Below, piece after piece: positions 1 to 6,542 of a DNA stretch of 6,938 nt. Numbering within the stretch: the stretch's first letter is position 1; every line of letters begins with the position of its first letter. The translations under genes were made by a program, and so were the position numbers. This stretch comes from Bacteriovoracaceae bacterium UBA4573 (lineage in GTDB: Bacteria > Bdellovibrionota > UBA1018 > UBA923): contig DGKJ01000109.1 in assembly GCA_002387735.1 (NCBI GenBank), positions 1-6,938 on the forward strand. Direction: 5' to 3'. The notes under the pieces were generated by a model that saw only the letters and a program-made list of their open reading frames with translations, did not search any database and was not told the origin of the DNA.

Positions 1-1
1 T

Positions 2-538
2 GAACAACGCGTAGTGGGACCGAGCCTCGGAGCGGACTCCATTAAGAAGGGCGCTTACGCCGGGGTGATGGGGTGTTTGGCGATCTTTATTTTCATGCTT
101 CTTTATTATCGCATGAGCGGATTGATTGCGGATTTTTCACTTGTACTTAACGTACTCATAGTGATGGCCGTTTTGATCGCGCTAGATGCTACACTCACAC
201 TTCCGGGTATAGCTGGTATCGCCTTAACGGTGGGAATCGCAGTGGATAGCAACGTTGTGATTTACGAACGGATTCGAGAGGAACTCGCCCTCGGCAAAGA
301 TCCGCGTGTGGCAGTCAATATGGGTTTTGATAAAGCTTTCACCACAATTCTCGATGCCAACGTTACAAACGCTTTTGCAGCCGCCGTGCTGATGAATTAC
401 GGCACTGGTCCCGTAAAAGGCTTTGCGGTTACATTGCTCATCGGTATTTTGGCTACACTGTTCACTGCGGTGTTTGCGTGTAAGATGATTTTCGAGTGGT
501 ACTTAAATCGCTTCGAAGTAAAAGAACTTTCGATCTAA
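2..538 (+). CDS. secD: Protein translocase subunit SecD, C-terminal part (5' end outside window)
   Basis: The reading frame is open from the left edge and gives 178 residues, so the start of the gene is missing. SecD is an inner-membrane partner of SecYEG; with SecF it uses the proton motive force to help preproteins finish crossing the membrane. The visible part is the C-terminal membrane domain. It begins with the family's EQRVVGPSLGADSI stretch just before a transmembrane helix, continues through several hydrophobic helices, and carries the RND-type signature GIALTVGIAVDSNVVIYERIREE followed by the DANVTN segment. It ends at TAA (536-538). secF starts 10 bases later, so the two are co-transcribed. 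The GTG at 14 is an internal Val codon and not the start, because family sequence continues upstream of it to the window edge. Nothing looks degraded. The identification is secure. Confidence 0.96.
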   Translation, partial: EQRVVGPSLGADSIKKGAYAGVMGCLAIFIFMLLYYRMSGLIADFSLVLNVLIVMAVLIALDATLTLPGIAGIALTVGIAVDSNVVIYERIREELALGKDPRVAVNMGFDKAFTTILDANVTNAFAAAVLMNYGTGPVKGFAVTLLIGILATLFTAVFACKMIFEWYLNRFEVKELSI

Positions 539-548
539 CGAGGGCCCT

Positions 549-1502
549 ATGCTGCGAATTGTTCCAAAAAATACGAATATCGACTTCATGGGTAAACGGT
601 ACATTTGGGTGGCGATTTCTACAATCGCAGTGCTCGGGAGTATCTTGTTGGTTTTCACGAAAGGTTTGAATTACGGCATCGATTTTACTGGTGGCGCTGA
701 AGTTCAACTGGCATTTCAAAATTCGGTAAGTGTTGGTGAGTTGCGTGAACTCATGGACCAGGGCGGATTTAAAAGTACCCGCATTCAACGTCTCGGCGGC
801 GATACTTCGAAAGAGTTTCTCGTCAAATTCCAAGGTGAAGAATCGGACTTGCAACAGGTCGGTTCAAGAGTGTCGGCGGCGTTGTCAGCGAAAATAGCGC
901 CAACTAGCTTTGAGGTTCTCCGGGTGGACGTTGTGGGGCCGCAGGCTGGAGGAGAACTTCGAAAAAGCGGTTTTCTATCTATGTTCTACGCTCTTCTTTG
1001 TATTCTGATTTACGTCGCGATTAGGTTTGATGTCCGGTACGCGCCAGGCGCGGTCGTTGCCTTGTTTCACGATAGTATTATTACAATTGGAATATTCGTG
1101 CTGCTTCAAAAAGAGTTTTCGCTCCAAATCGTTGCGGCGATTCTTGCGGTCATTGGTTATTCGAATAACGACACTATTATCGTTTATGACCGCATTCGAG
1201 AAACCCTGAGAAATTATCCGGGGCGACCGCTTCTTGAAAACGTGAACCGTTCTATCAATGAAACATTGAGTCGAACCATTTTGACATCAGTTTCAACTTT
1301 AATGGTAGTCGTTGCACTAATGTTGTTTGGCGGCGGAGTTATTGCCGATTTCGCGTTTACGATGTTCGTAGGTATGTTGGTGGGCACCTATTCTTCGATC
1401 TTCGTTGCATCGACAGTCGTGGTTCTCATGACAGAGTTTCAAGAAAAGCGGGCACGCTTGGGTAAGGGACTCAGTGGAAAGCCACTTTCAAAGCCCGTCT
1501 GA
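549..1502 (+). CDS. secF: Protein translocase subunit SecF
   Basis: This 317-residue protein is a full-length SecF, close to the usual 300-320. It works with SecD as an accessory motor of the Sec translocon in the inner membrane. An N-terminal helix (about 17-36) is followed by the GIDFTGG signature (43-49), then a periplasmic P1 domain up to about residue 138. Five further hydrophobic segments follow, at roughly 140-160, 165-186, 190-208, 243-262 and 268-292. The RND-like motif GYSNNDTIIVYDRIRET (203-219) lies between two of them. The ATG start follows a GAGGG Shine-Dalgarno-like run (540-544) that begins just after the secD stop. The C-terminal tail is short and basic (RARLGKGLSGKPLSKP). 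The last 29 bases also encode the start of recJ in another frame. One mild oddity is Asn at the position of the motif that is usually hydrophobic (YSxND). Confidence 0.97.
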   Translation: MLRIVPKNTNIDFMGKRYIWVAISTIAVLGSILLVFTKGLNYGIDFTGGAEVQLAFQNSVSVGELRELMDQGGFKSTRIQRLGGDTSKEFLVKFQGEESDLQQVGSRVSAALSAKIAPTSFEVLRVDVVGPQAGGELRKSGFLSMFYALLCILIYVAIRFDVRYAPGAVVALFHDSIITIGIFVLLQKEFSLQIVAAILAVIGYSNNDTIIVYDRIRETLRNYPGRPLLENVNRSINETLSRTILTSVSTLMVVVALMLFGGGVIADFAFTMFVGMLVGTYSSIFVASTVVVLMTEFQEKRARLGKGLSGKPLSKPV

Positions 1503-3231
1503 GATCGCCAATTATCTTAACTGCGAACGTTTAACGGCGCAGCTTCTTTGGAGTCGCGGTTATCGAACCGTTCAGGCAGTAGAACAACTCTACAATACCG
1601 ACTTAGCAAACTTGCCTAGCCCTCAAACGATTGTCGACCTGCCAAAGGCTGCCGCTCGCATTGCCGATGCTTTGGAGCGCAAAGAGCCAATCGCGGTGTA
1701 CGGTGATTACGACGTCGACGGCACGTGTGGTGCTTCAATATTTTTCGATTTTTTTCGGCAGCTCGGTAGTACGGCCCGAGTTTATCAACCCAACCGCTTC
1801 AGCGAAGGATACGGTGTACACTCCGCTGCGATTCGAAATTTAATTAAAGGCGAAGGGCACCGCATCGTAATTACAGTTGATTGTGGGATCACAGCAGTTG
1901 AACCAGCCCGGGTGGCAAAAGAGCTAGGCGCGGATCTAATAATTGTAGATCACCATAAATGCGGGGAGTCTTTGCCCGAGGCTTTCGCCGTGGTTGATCC
2001 TCAACGTCCGGACGATATGTCGGGTCTCAAAACAATTTGTGGTGCGGGACTCGCTTTTTTTCTGATCATGGCAGTACGTGCGGAGCTTCGAAACCGCGAT
2101 TTTTTTGTACGAACCGGGCTTCGTGAACCGAACCTGTTACGGTTTCTGGACCTGGTAGCAGTAGCTACTGTGGCTGACGTAATGGACTTACGCGGCGTAA
2201 ATCGCACGCTAGTCACTCACGGGTTAAAAATATTACGAACCAATCCACGCCCGGGATTAAGAGCAATTCTGGCCGCAGCCGGTATTGAAAAACCAACAGC
2301 GATGACTTGCGGTTTTGTGATTGGACCCCGAATCAATGCGGCGGGTCGCCTAAAAAGTGCTAAAACCTCGTTCGAGTTACTGACTACGGAAGATTATGGT
2401 TCGGCGTTGGAATTCGCACAGGAACTCGAAAAATTTAATTTGCAGAGGCGTGAAACCCAAAATGCAGTGTTTGAATCGGCGCGCCAACAGGCGCTAGAAA
2501 TTTTAGCCCAACCGTTGCCGAGTGACCTTCCTTCCGCGGTGGCGGGGCCTTGGCCACGGGCCCTGGTGTTGGCAAACCCCGAATGGCACGAGGGAGTGGT
2601 GGGGATAGTGGCGTCTAAACTAGTCGAAGAGTTTTCGCGGCCAGTGTTTGTACTCACCGAATCGGAACAGCGGCCAGGCGCTTTCAAAGGAAGCATTCGA
2701 TCGATAGCGAAGATCGACATCTTGTCCGTAATCTCGGCTCAGTCGGTTGCCCAGTTTTTACTCAACTACGGAGGTCACGCACACGCCGGGGGAGTGACGC
2801 TCGAGCGTGAACGCTTAGAAGATTTTACGCGAGCCCTTAACGAACATCTTTCTATCACGACAGATCAGTCACATTTCACGAGAGAAAAATTTTTCGACGT
2901 AGACGCAGTGGCATCCGATATTACCGAAAAATTCCTCGTCGAAATGGACGCGTTGGAGCCATTTGGGCATCAGTTTCCGGAACCAGTTTTGCGGTTGGCC
3001 GCAGTTGATGTGCAGAGTTTTAAAGTGTTGAAAGAGAAACACGTTAAGCTTCGAGTGACCGGCCCGCGAGGTGTAGGGGTCGATGCAATTTGGTTTAACG
3101 CCTTTGCGAAAGACCCCGATCTTTCGCCCGAAACCGTGTCTAGTCGCGCACTTTTCGTAACGCCCCAGTGGAATGAGTGGCAGGGCATGCGCCGCTTGCA
3201 GCTTAAGGTTCACCAATCGGACCTAATCTAA
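1474..3231 (+). CDS. recJ: Single-stranded-DNA-specific exonuclease RecJ
   Basis: This 585-residue DHH-family phosphoesterase is a 5'-to-3' single-strand DNA exonuclease acting in recombination repair and mismatch repair in the cytoplasm. Its length matches E. coli RecJ (577). The metal-binding motifs are intact: YGDYDVDG (76-83), VDCG (135-138) and VDHH (158-161). GPRINAAGR (284-292), WHEGVVGIVA (371-380) and the DHHA1 motif GGHAHAGG (433-440) follow. The C-terminal part (about 465-585) fits the RecJ OB-fold domain, with LEPFGHQFPEP (494-504) as a slightly divergent form of the family's PFGxGNPEP. Translation must begin at GTG 1474, inside the end of secF: an in-frame TGA lies at 1429-1431 and no other start codon occurs between. 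AAGGGA (1464-1469) is a plausible ribosome site. The 29-base overlap suggests translational coupling to secF. A probable terminator follows the stop codon. Confidence 0.96.
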   Translation: MESHFQSPSEIANYLNCERLTAQLLWSRGYRTVQAVEQLYNTDLANLPSPQTIVDLPKAAARIADALERKEPIAVYGDYDVDGTCGASIFFDFFRQLGSTARVYQPNRFSEGYGVHSAAIRNLIKGEGHRIVITVDCGITAVEPARVAKELGADLIIVDHHKCGESLPEAFAVVDPQRPDDMSGLKTICGAGLAFFLIMAVRAELRNRDFFVRTGLREPNLLRFLDLVAVATVADVMDLRGVNRTLVTHGLKILRTNPRPGLRAILAAAGIEKPTAMTCGFVIGPRINAAGRLKSAKTSFELLTTEDYGSALEFAQELEKFNLQRRETQNAVFESARQQALEILAQPLPSDLPSAVAGPWPRALVLANPEWHEGVVGIVASKLVEEFSRPVFVLTESEQRPGAFKGSIRSIAKIDILSVISAQSVAQFLLNYGGHAHAGGVTLERERLEDFTRALNEHLSITTDQSHFTREKFFDVDAVASDITEKFLVEMDALEPFGHQFPEPVLRLAAVDVQSFKVLKEKHVKLRVTGPRGVGVDAIWFNAFAKDPDLSPETVSSRALFVTPQWNEWQGMRRLQLKVHQSDLI

Positions 3232-3243
3232 CGAGGTAGCCCC

Positions 3244-3267
3244 ACGGTGTGACTTCCACACCGTTTT
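3244..3267 (+). terminator. Probable Rho-independent terminator after recJ
   Basis: ACGGTGTG (3244-3251) pairs perfectly with CACACCGT (3257-3264) across a 5-base loop (ACTTC). The hairpin runs straight into TTTT (3264-3267, the first T being part of the stem). It begins 12 bases after the recJ stop. The stem is strong, but the T-tract is short and then interrupted by GTG, so termination may be partial. This placement would end the secD-secF-recJ transcript and leave the acyltransferase gene with a transcript of its own or with read-through. Confidence 0.6.
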
Positions 3268-3298
3268 GTGGTACACCCAGACTGCGTTTTGGTTCGAT

Positions 3299-3307
3299 GG
3301 GAGAGGG
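3299..3307 (+). promoter_or_regulatory. Shine-Dalgarno site favouring the ATG 3315 start
   Basis: GGAGAGGGA sits 7 bases before ATG 3315 and gives a good purine-rich ribosome binding site. The upstream GTG 3249 has only GAGG at 3233-3236, 12 bases away, and lies within a hairpin stem. The residues encoded between 3249 and 3315 do not resemble any part of the acyltransferase family. Confidence 0.6.
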
Positions 3308-3314
3308 ACAAACA

Positions 3315-4436
3315 ATGTCATTGGGGCGCATGCACGGCCTGGACCCCGAAACGGTCCGCGGCGGTTTTCTTTACTTTATTCGATTGTTATTCATTTCCCC
3401 TGTGGTTTTCATTACTTACAGGGTTTTTAATTGGCGCGGATCTCCGTTCGCTCTGAGAGCCGATCTTTCAGGCCGGCCCGCGATTCTGGTAAGCAATCAT
3501 ACCAATTATCTTTTCGACACCATGTTGGCGGTAATGGTCGGTCCAGTTTGGCCGTTTACTTTCGTGCGTGCCAAGGTTTGTCGTCTGCCAATACTTGGTA
3601 GTCTCTATCGATTTTTTCGAGCCATTCCGTTCATTCGTACCGATGATCCGAATTACACGGCCGCGCAACGGGAAAGAAGCAATCAGCGCAACTTACGTTG
3701 GGGTATTCGGTTGTTGCGCCAGGGCCGCTGGCTTTCAGTCTTTCCAGAAGGTTCTTCGTCTTCCGACGCCAAAGTGCGACCTTTAAAACCGGGGGTGGCC
3801 TACGTAGCGCTTAAAGCTGAAGATGCGGCGGGTTGGAATTTGGGTTTGAATATTTTTGTATACGGAACAAACTACGAAAACCCTTCCGCGGCACGCTCAA
3901 ACGTATTTGTACGTTGGGCTACGCCAATTGTAGTGGCTCATTACCGCGCCCTTTACGACAAAGACCCCGCGGCCGCCCAGGAGAAGTTGTTGAGTGACAT
4001 CGAAGAGGCGCTCGGATCTACAGTGCTTCAGGCCGATGATCCGCAAGTTTTACAAGACGCCCACCGGCTAGCGGCCCAGCGGCGCCAGGCATACTTCAGC
4101 GGGGTGCAGCAGGCGCTCTCGGAAGTATTAACAGGAAAGTCGACCCCGCGGGAACTTACCAGAATCGTATGTAATAAACAGGAATCACTCTTGTTTCAGG
4201 CGCTGGGCTTTTTATTGTTGGGTCTTAGTTTCGCAATTGGTTGGCCGTTTCGTACCTTCGGAAAACTTTGTGCCTCTGATCGATCGCAAGAGATGAGTTA
4301 CCAGTTCGTTCTTTGGGTTTTGGTTTTGTTTGTGGGCATGATTATCGATCCGCTTCGCTGGCCTGCCGTGCAAGTGATAGCAACGATTTTAGTTCAACGC
4401 GTTTGGCTGTGGGCCTGGCGACGCGGAATTATTTGA
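3315..4436 (+). CDS. PlsC-like glycerophospholipid acyltransferase, membrane-anchored
   Basis: From ATG 3315 this is 373 residues. It belongs to the PlsC/LPLAT superfamily, which moves acyl groups onto glycerol-3-phosphate or lysophospholipid at the inner membrane. A hydrophobic segment (about 18-38) precedes the active-site motif SNHTNYLFD (60-68; H62 and D68, spacing HX5D rather than HX4D). Next come SLYRFFRAIPFIRTDD (96-111), the substrate-binding FPEG (143-146) followed by LKPGVAYVAL, and FVYGTNYENP (181-190). A helical, charged linker (about 210-290) leads to two hydrophobic segments (about 291-312 and 329-366). The HX5D form and the YGTNYENP region resemble yeast Sct1/Gpt2-type acyltransferases and their bacterial relatives more than classic PlsC, so exact substrate is unknown. 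ATG 3315 follows GGAGAGGGA (3299-3307). A longer frame from GTG 3249 would begin inside the terminator hairpin, and ATG 3297 is a second alternative. The 3' end overlaps the opposing oxidase gene by 8 bases. Confidence 0.85.
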   Translation: MSLGRMHGLDPETVRGGFLYFIRLLFISPVVFITYRVFNWRGSPFALRADLSGRPAILVSNHTNYLFDTMLAVMVGPVWPFTFVRAKVCRLPILGSLYRFFRAIPFIRTDDPNYTAAQRERSNQRNLRWGIRLLRQGRWLSVFPEGSSSSDAKVRPLKPGVAYVALKAEDAAGWNLGLNIFVYGTNYENPSAARSNVFVRWATPIVVAHYRALYDKDPAAAQEKLLSDIEEALGSTVLQADDPQVLQDAHRLAAQRRQAYFSGVQQALSEVLTGKSTPRELTRIVCNKQESLLFQALGFLLLGLSFAIGWPFRTFGKLCASDRSQEMSYQFVLWVLVLFVGMIIDPLRWPAVQVIATILVQRVWLWAWRRGII

Positions 4437-5832
4437 AAATTTTTCCTGGATTCAAAATTCCGTTCGGATCGAACGCAAACTTCAGCCGCTTCATAAGCGC
4501 AAGTTCTGCCTCGCCATAAACGATAGGTAAGTAGGCACGTTGAACGTAACCAACGCCATGTTCGCCACTGACTGTACCCCCAAGGCGTTTAACTTCTTGA
4601 AAAATTTCGGTGATACACTCTGGAAGCTCTCGTACCCAAGCGTCGTCACTTAAATTTTCCTTCAGCAAATTTACATGTAAATTTCCGTCGCCCGCGTGAC
4701 CGTAACAAACATTGGCAACACCATAACGAGCACAGATTTTTTTAACCGACATGAGCAATTCGGGGAGAGCGAAACGAGGTACAACGGTATCTTCTTCTTT
4801 ATAAATTGCTCGCGTCTTAACAGCTTCACCGATTGAGCGACGAAGACGCCATAACTTGGCTTGTTGTTCGGGAGTTTCCGCTAAAGCCATGTCGGCTGCT
4901 CCAAACCGATCCAACACTTCAGCCAATTTTTCGAGTTGTCGCTCAATTTCTGTCTGGCTGAAACCATCTACTTCAATCAACAACATGGCTTCGGCCCAAG
5001 GGAAAGGATTCGGCTGGGAAGTTTGTTTGGCGCCTGCTTCAACTGCGCTTTTTTCCATGTACTCGCAAGCACTGGGTGTAAGGCCAGCCTGAAATAAAGC
5101 GGCTACCGCACGTGCCGGATCTTCGAGAGTACGAAATGGCGCTAAAACCAAGGCTTTGTGGGTGGGGTTCGGAACTAACTTGAGAAAAATCTTGGTAACT
5201 ACCGCAAGAGTACCTTCGGAACCAACTAGAAGTTGGGTGAGATTGTAGGCCGTCGAATTTTTCAATAATTTGCCGCCGTGTTCAATAATTTCGCCCGAAG
5301 GGAGTACGGCTTCGACGCCGTAAATATAGTCCTTGGTTACGCCGTATTTCACCGCATGTGGTCCACCGGCACAGTGCGAAAGATTGCCGCCTAACATACA
5401 GCTGCCGCGACTGGCGGGATCGGGTGGGTAGTAGAGCCCTTTTTCTTGGACAGCGTTTTGCAAAATCTCGGTGATTACACCGGGCTCTACCACCGCGACC
5501 AGGTTGTTTTCGTCGATTTCTAAAATGCGGTTCATTTTTTCGAGGGAAAGTACAATGCCGCCAAAGACGGGAAGCGCCGCGCCGCTTAAGCCAGTTCCCG
5601 CGCCGCGTGGTGTTACAGGAATTCGGTGTTTGTTTGCAAACTTCAAAGTCGCAACGACGTCGTCACGGTTTCGTGCAAGTACGGCACAGTTTGGCGAAAA
5701 ACGCAGGTCTTCTGTGAAGTCGTGCGAGTATTTTTCGATCGCTTCAGCGTCTTGCAACAGAATCTGCGGCGAACTTAGAACGCTTTTTAGTTCCGCGATC
5801 ATGGCCGCGGTCAACGAGTTGAAAGATGCCAT
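4429..5832 (-). CDS. FAD-linked oxidase, GlcD / D-lactate dehydrogenase-like
   Basis: This 467-residue protein belongs to the VAO/PCMH flavoprotein family, whose members oxidise D-2-hydroxy acids such as glycolate, D-lactate or D-2-hydroxyglutarate. The FAD-binding domain shows PVTPRGAGTGLSGAALP (72-88), then GGNLSHCAGGPHAVKYG (148-164), a region contacting FAD, then LLVGSEGTLAVVT (201-213). The C-terminal FAD-oxidase domain carries CYGHAGDGNLHVN (376-388) and SGEHGVG (422-428), whose His and Glu residues bind metal and substrate in relatives. It closes with FDPNGILNPGKIF. The length equals a single-subunit GlcD and there is no attached iron-sulfur domain. No glcE or glcF gene lies within the window, so the electron acceptor and substrate stay open. 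The start is 17 bases after the dcd stop and has no clear Shine-Dalgarno; Met11 (codon at 5800-5802) is an alternative. It probably shares the dcd transcript. Confidence 0.88.
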   Translation of the reverse strand: MASFNSLTAAMIAELKSVLSSPQILLQDAEAIEKYSHDFTEDLRFSPNCAVLARNRDDVVATLKFANKHRIPVTPRGAGTGLSGAALPVFGGIVLSLEKMNRILEIDENNLVAVVEPGVITEILQNAVQEKGLYYPPDPASRGSCMLGGNLSHCAGGPHAVKYGVTKDYIYGVEAVLPSGEIIEHGGKLLKNSTAYNLTQLLVGSEGTLAVVTKIFLKLVPNPTHKALVLAPFRTLEDPARAVAALFQAGLTPSACEYMEKSAVEAGAKQTSQPNPFPWAEAMLLIEVDGFSQTEIERQLEKLAEVLDRFGAADMALAETPEQQAKLWRLRRSIGEAVKTRAIYKEEDTVVPRFALPELLMSVKKICARYGVANVCYGHAGDGNLHVNLLKENLSDDAWVRELPECITEIFQEVKRLGGTVSGEHGVGYVQRAYLPIVYGEAELALMKRLKFAFDPNGILNPGKIFK

Positions 5833-5849
5833 AGGGCGCCAAATTTACG

Positions 5850-6416
5850 TCACATTCGCGGCAGAGTCACGCCTCTTTGTGCTTGGTATTTTCCGTTTTT
5901 GTCTTTGTAGGAGACCTCGCAAGGCTCGTCACTTTCGAAAAATAGTACCTGGGCGATTCCCTCGTTGGAGTAGATCTTAGCCGGCAGTGGAGTAGTGTTG
6001 CTGATCTCGAGCGTCACGATACCTTCCCACTCTGGCTCAAAAGGCGTTACATTTACAATGATGCCGCAGCGCGCGTAGGTGCTTTTTCCTAAACAAATCG
6101 TAAGTACGTTTCGGGGAATACGAAAATATTCGATCGTCCGAGCAAGGGCAAAAGAGTTGGGCGGCACAATGCACACGTCACCTTTGTAGCTAACAAACGA
6201 ATTGGGATCGAAGTTTTTGGGGTCAACTAGAGTATTGTTAACATTTGTAAAAATTTTATATTCATCGGCCACTCGTACATCGTAGCCGTATGAGGAAACC
6301 CCATAACTGATAATCGGGGTCTTGTCGGATTTCCGCATCTGTCGCGGTTCAAAGGGTTCGATCATTCCGTGTTCGAGTGCCATTTTGGTGATCCAGCGAT
6401 CTGATTTAATCGACAT
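5850..6416 (-). CDS. dcd: dCTP deaminase
   Basis: Dcd deaminates dCTP to dUTP, feeding dUMP and then dTMP synthesis in the cytoplasm. From the ATG whose first base is 6416 the protein has 188 residues, the usual length for this branch (E. coli Dcd has 193). It begins MSIKSDRWI, as family members do. Visible motifs are ISYGVSSYGYDVR (36-48), GKSTYARCGI (110-119), and PEWEGIVTLEISNTTPLP (128-145), which contains the expected catalytic Glu137. GIAQVLFFE (153-161) and the C-terminal RGVTLPRM follow. An upstream in-frame ATG at 6449 would add 11 residues, but the downstream ATG has GGGAGG 10 bases before it and matches the family start. Some relatives also hydrolyse dUTP; the sequence alone does not settle that here. 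It is first in a minus-strand pair with the oxidase and divergent from the protease gene. Confidence 0.95.
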   Translation of the reverse strand: MSIKSDRWITKMALEHGMIEPFEPRQMRKSDKTPIISYGVSSYGYDVRVADEYKIFTNVNNTLVDPKNFDPNSFVSYKGDVCIVPPNSFALARTIEYFRIPRNVLTICLGKSTYARCGIIVNVTPFEPEWEGIVTLEISNTTPLPAKIYSNEGIAQVLFFESDEPCEVSYKDKNGKYQAQRGVTLPRM

Positions 6417-6426
6417 AGTCAGAGGT

Positions 6427-6432
6427 CCTCCC
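6427..6432 (-). promoter_or_regulatory. dcd: Shine-Dalgarno site that fixes the dcd start
   Basis: On the minus strand GGGAGG (complement of 6427-6432) lies 10 bases before the ATG at 6416-6414. In the longer frame starting at 6449 this same sequence would be coding (Ser-Gly-Gly-Pro), which does not match the N-terminus of known Dcd proteins. The site supports the 188-residue start. Confidence 0.7.
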
Positions 6433-6467
6433 GATTTCAGAACTAACATAAATCAAAACAAATCCTA

Positions 6468-6507
6468 AAAATTGTTTGACTTGAAATCGTTCTGGGCGAA
6501 CAATTTT
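6468..6507. repeat. Imperfect inverted repeat over the protease promoter
   Basis: AAAATTGTTTG (6468-6478) is nearly the reverse complement of CGAACAATTTT (6497-6507). Ten of 11 positions pair, and the odd one is a T-G. The arms are 18 bases apart. The left arm overlaps the candidate -35 box and the right arm covers the candidate -10 box. It could be an operator for a dimeric regulator or a chance AT-rich match. Confidence 0.45.
6476..6504 (+). promoter_or_regulatory. Sigma-70-like promoter for the subtilase gene
   Basis: TTGACT (6476-6481, five of six consensus bases) is followed after a 17-base spacer by AACAAT (6499-6504, four of six, including the strongly conserved second A and final T). 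Transcription would start near 6511, about 30 bases before the ATG at 6543. No equally good promoter was found for the divergent dcd gene. TATGTT (complement of 6445-6450) is a possible -10 box there, but it has no recognisable -35. Confidence 0.5.
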
Positions 6508-6531
6508 GAGAGATCCATTGTTGCTTGAATC

Positions 6532-6538
6532 AAGGAGG
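6532..6538 (+). promoter_or_regulatory. Consensus Shine-Dalgarno of the subtilase gene
   Basis: AAGGAGG is a full match to the anti-Shine-Dalgarno core, only 4 bases from ATG 6543. It is the strongest ribosome site in the window and marks this ATG as the real start. Confidence 0.8.
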
Positions 6539-6542
6539 ATTT

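Noticed and set aside
14..538. GTG at 14 as a gene start
   Set aside because: Conserved SecD sequence (EQRV before VGPSLGADSI) continues in frame upstream to the window edge, so this is an internal Val codon of a truncated gene.
462..854. Minus-strand open frame antisense to secD/secF
   Set aside because: It lies across well-conserved secD and secF coding sequence, has no family-like motifs, and reads as a shadow frame.
1749..2107. Three runs of seven T in recJ (near 1749, 2055 and 2101) as phase-variation tracts
   Set aside because: The runs are short, encode Phe-rich stretches in a conserved core protein, and the frame is intact. A switch in a repair exonuclease is not supported.
2869..3216. 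Minus-strand open frames antisense to the recJ 3' end
   Set aside because: Two different minus frames are open over the same recJ sequence, neither resembles a protein family, and recJ is clearly coding there.
5471..5980. Plus-strand 169-residue open frame across the oxidase and dcd ends
   Set aside because: It is antisense to two recognisable genes, spans their junction and has low-complexity Ser/Arg-rich translation.
6417..6449. 11-residue N-terminal extension of Dcd from the ATG at 6449
   Set aside because: The extension covers the Shine-Dalgarno site of the next ATG and does not match the family N-terminus MSIKSD.
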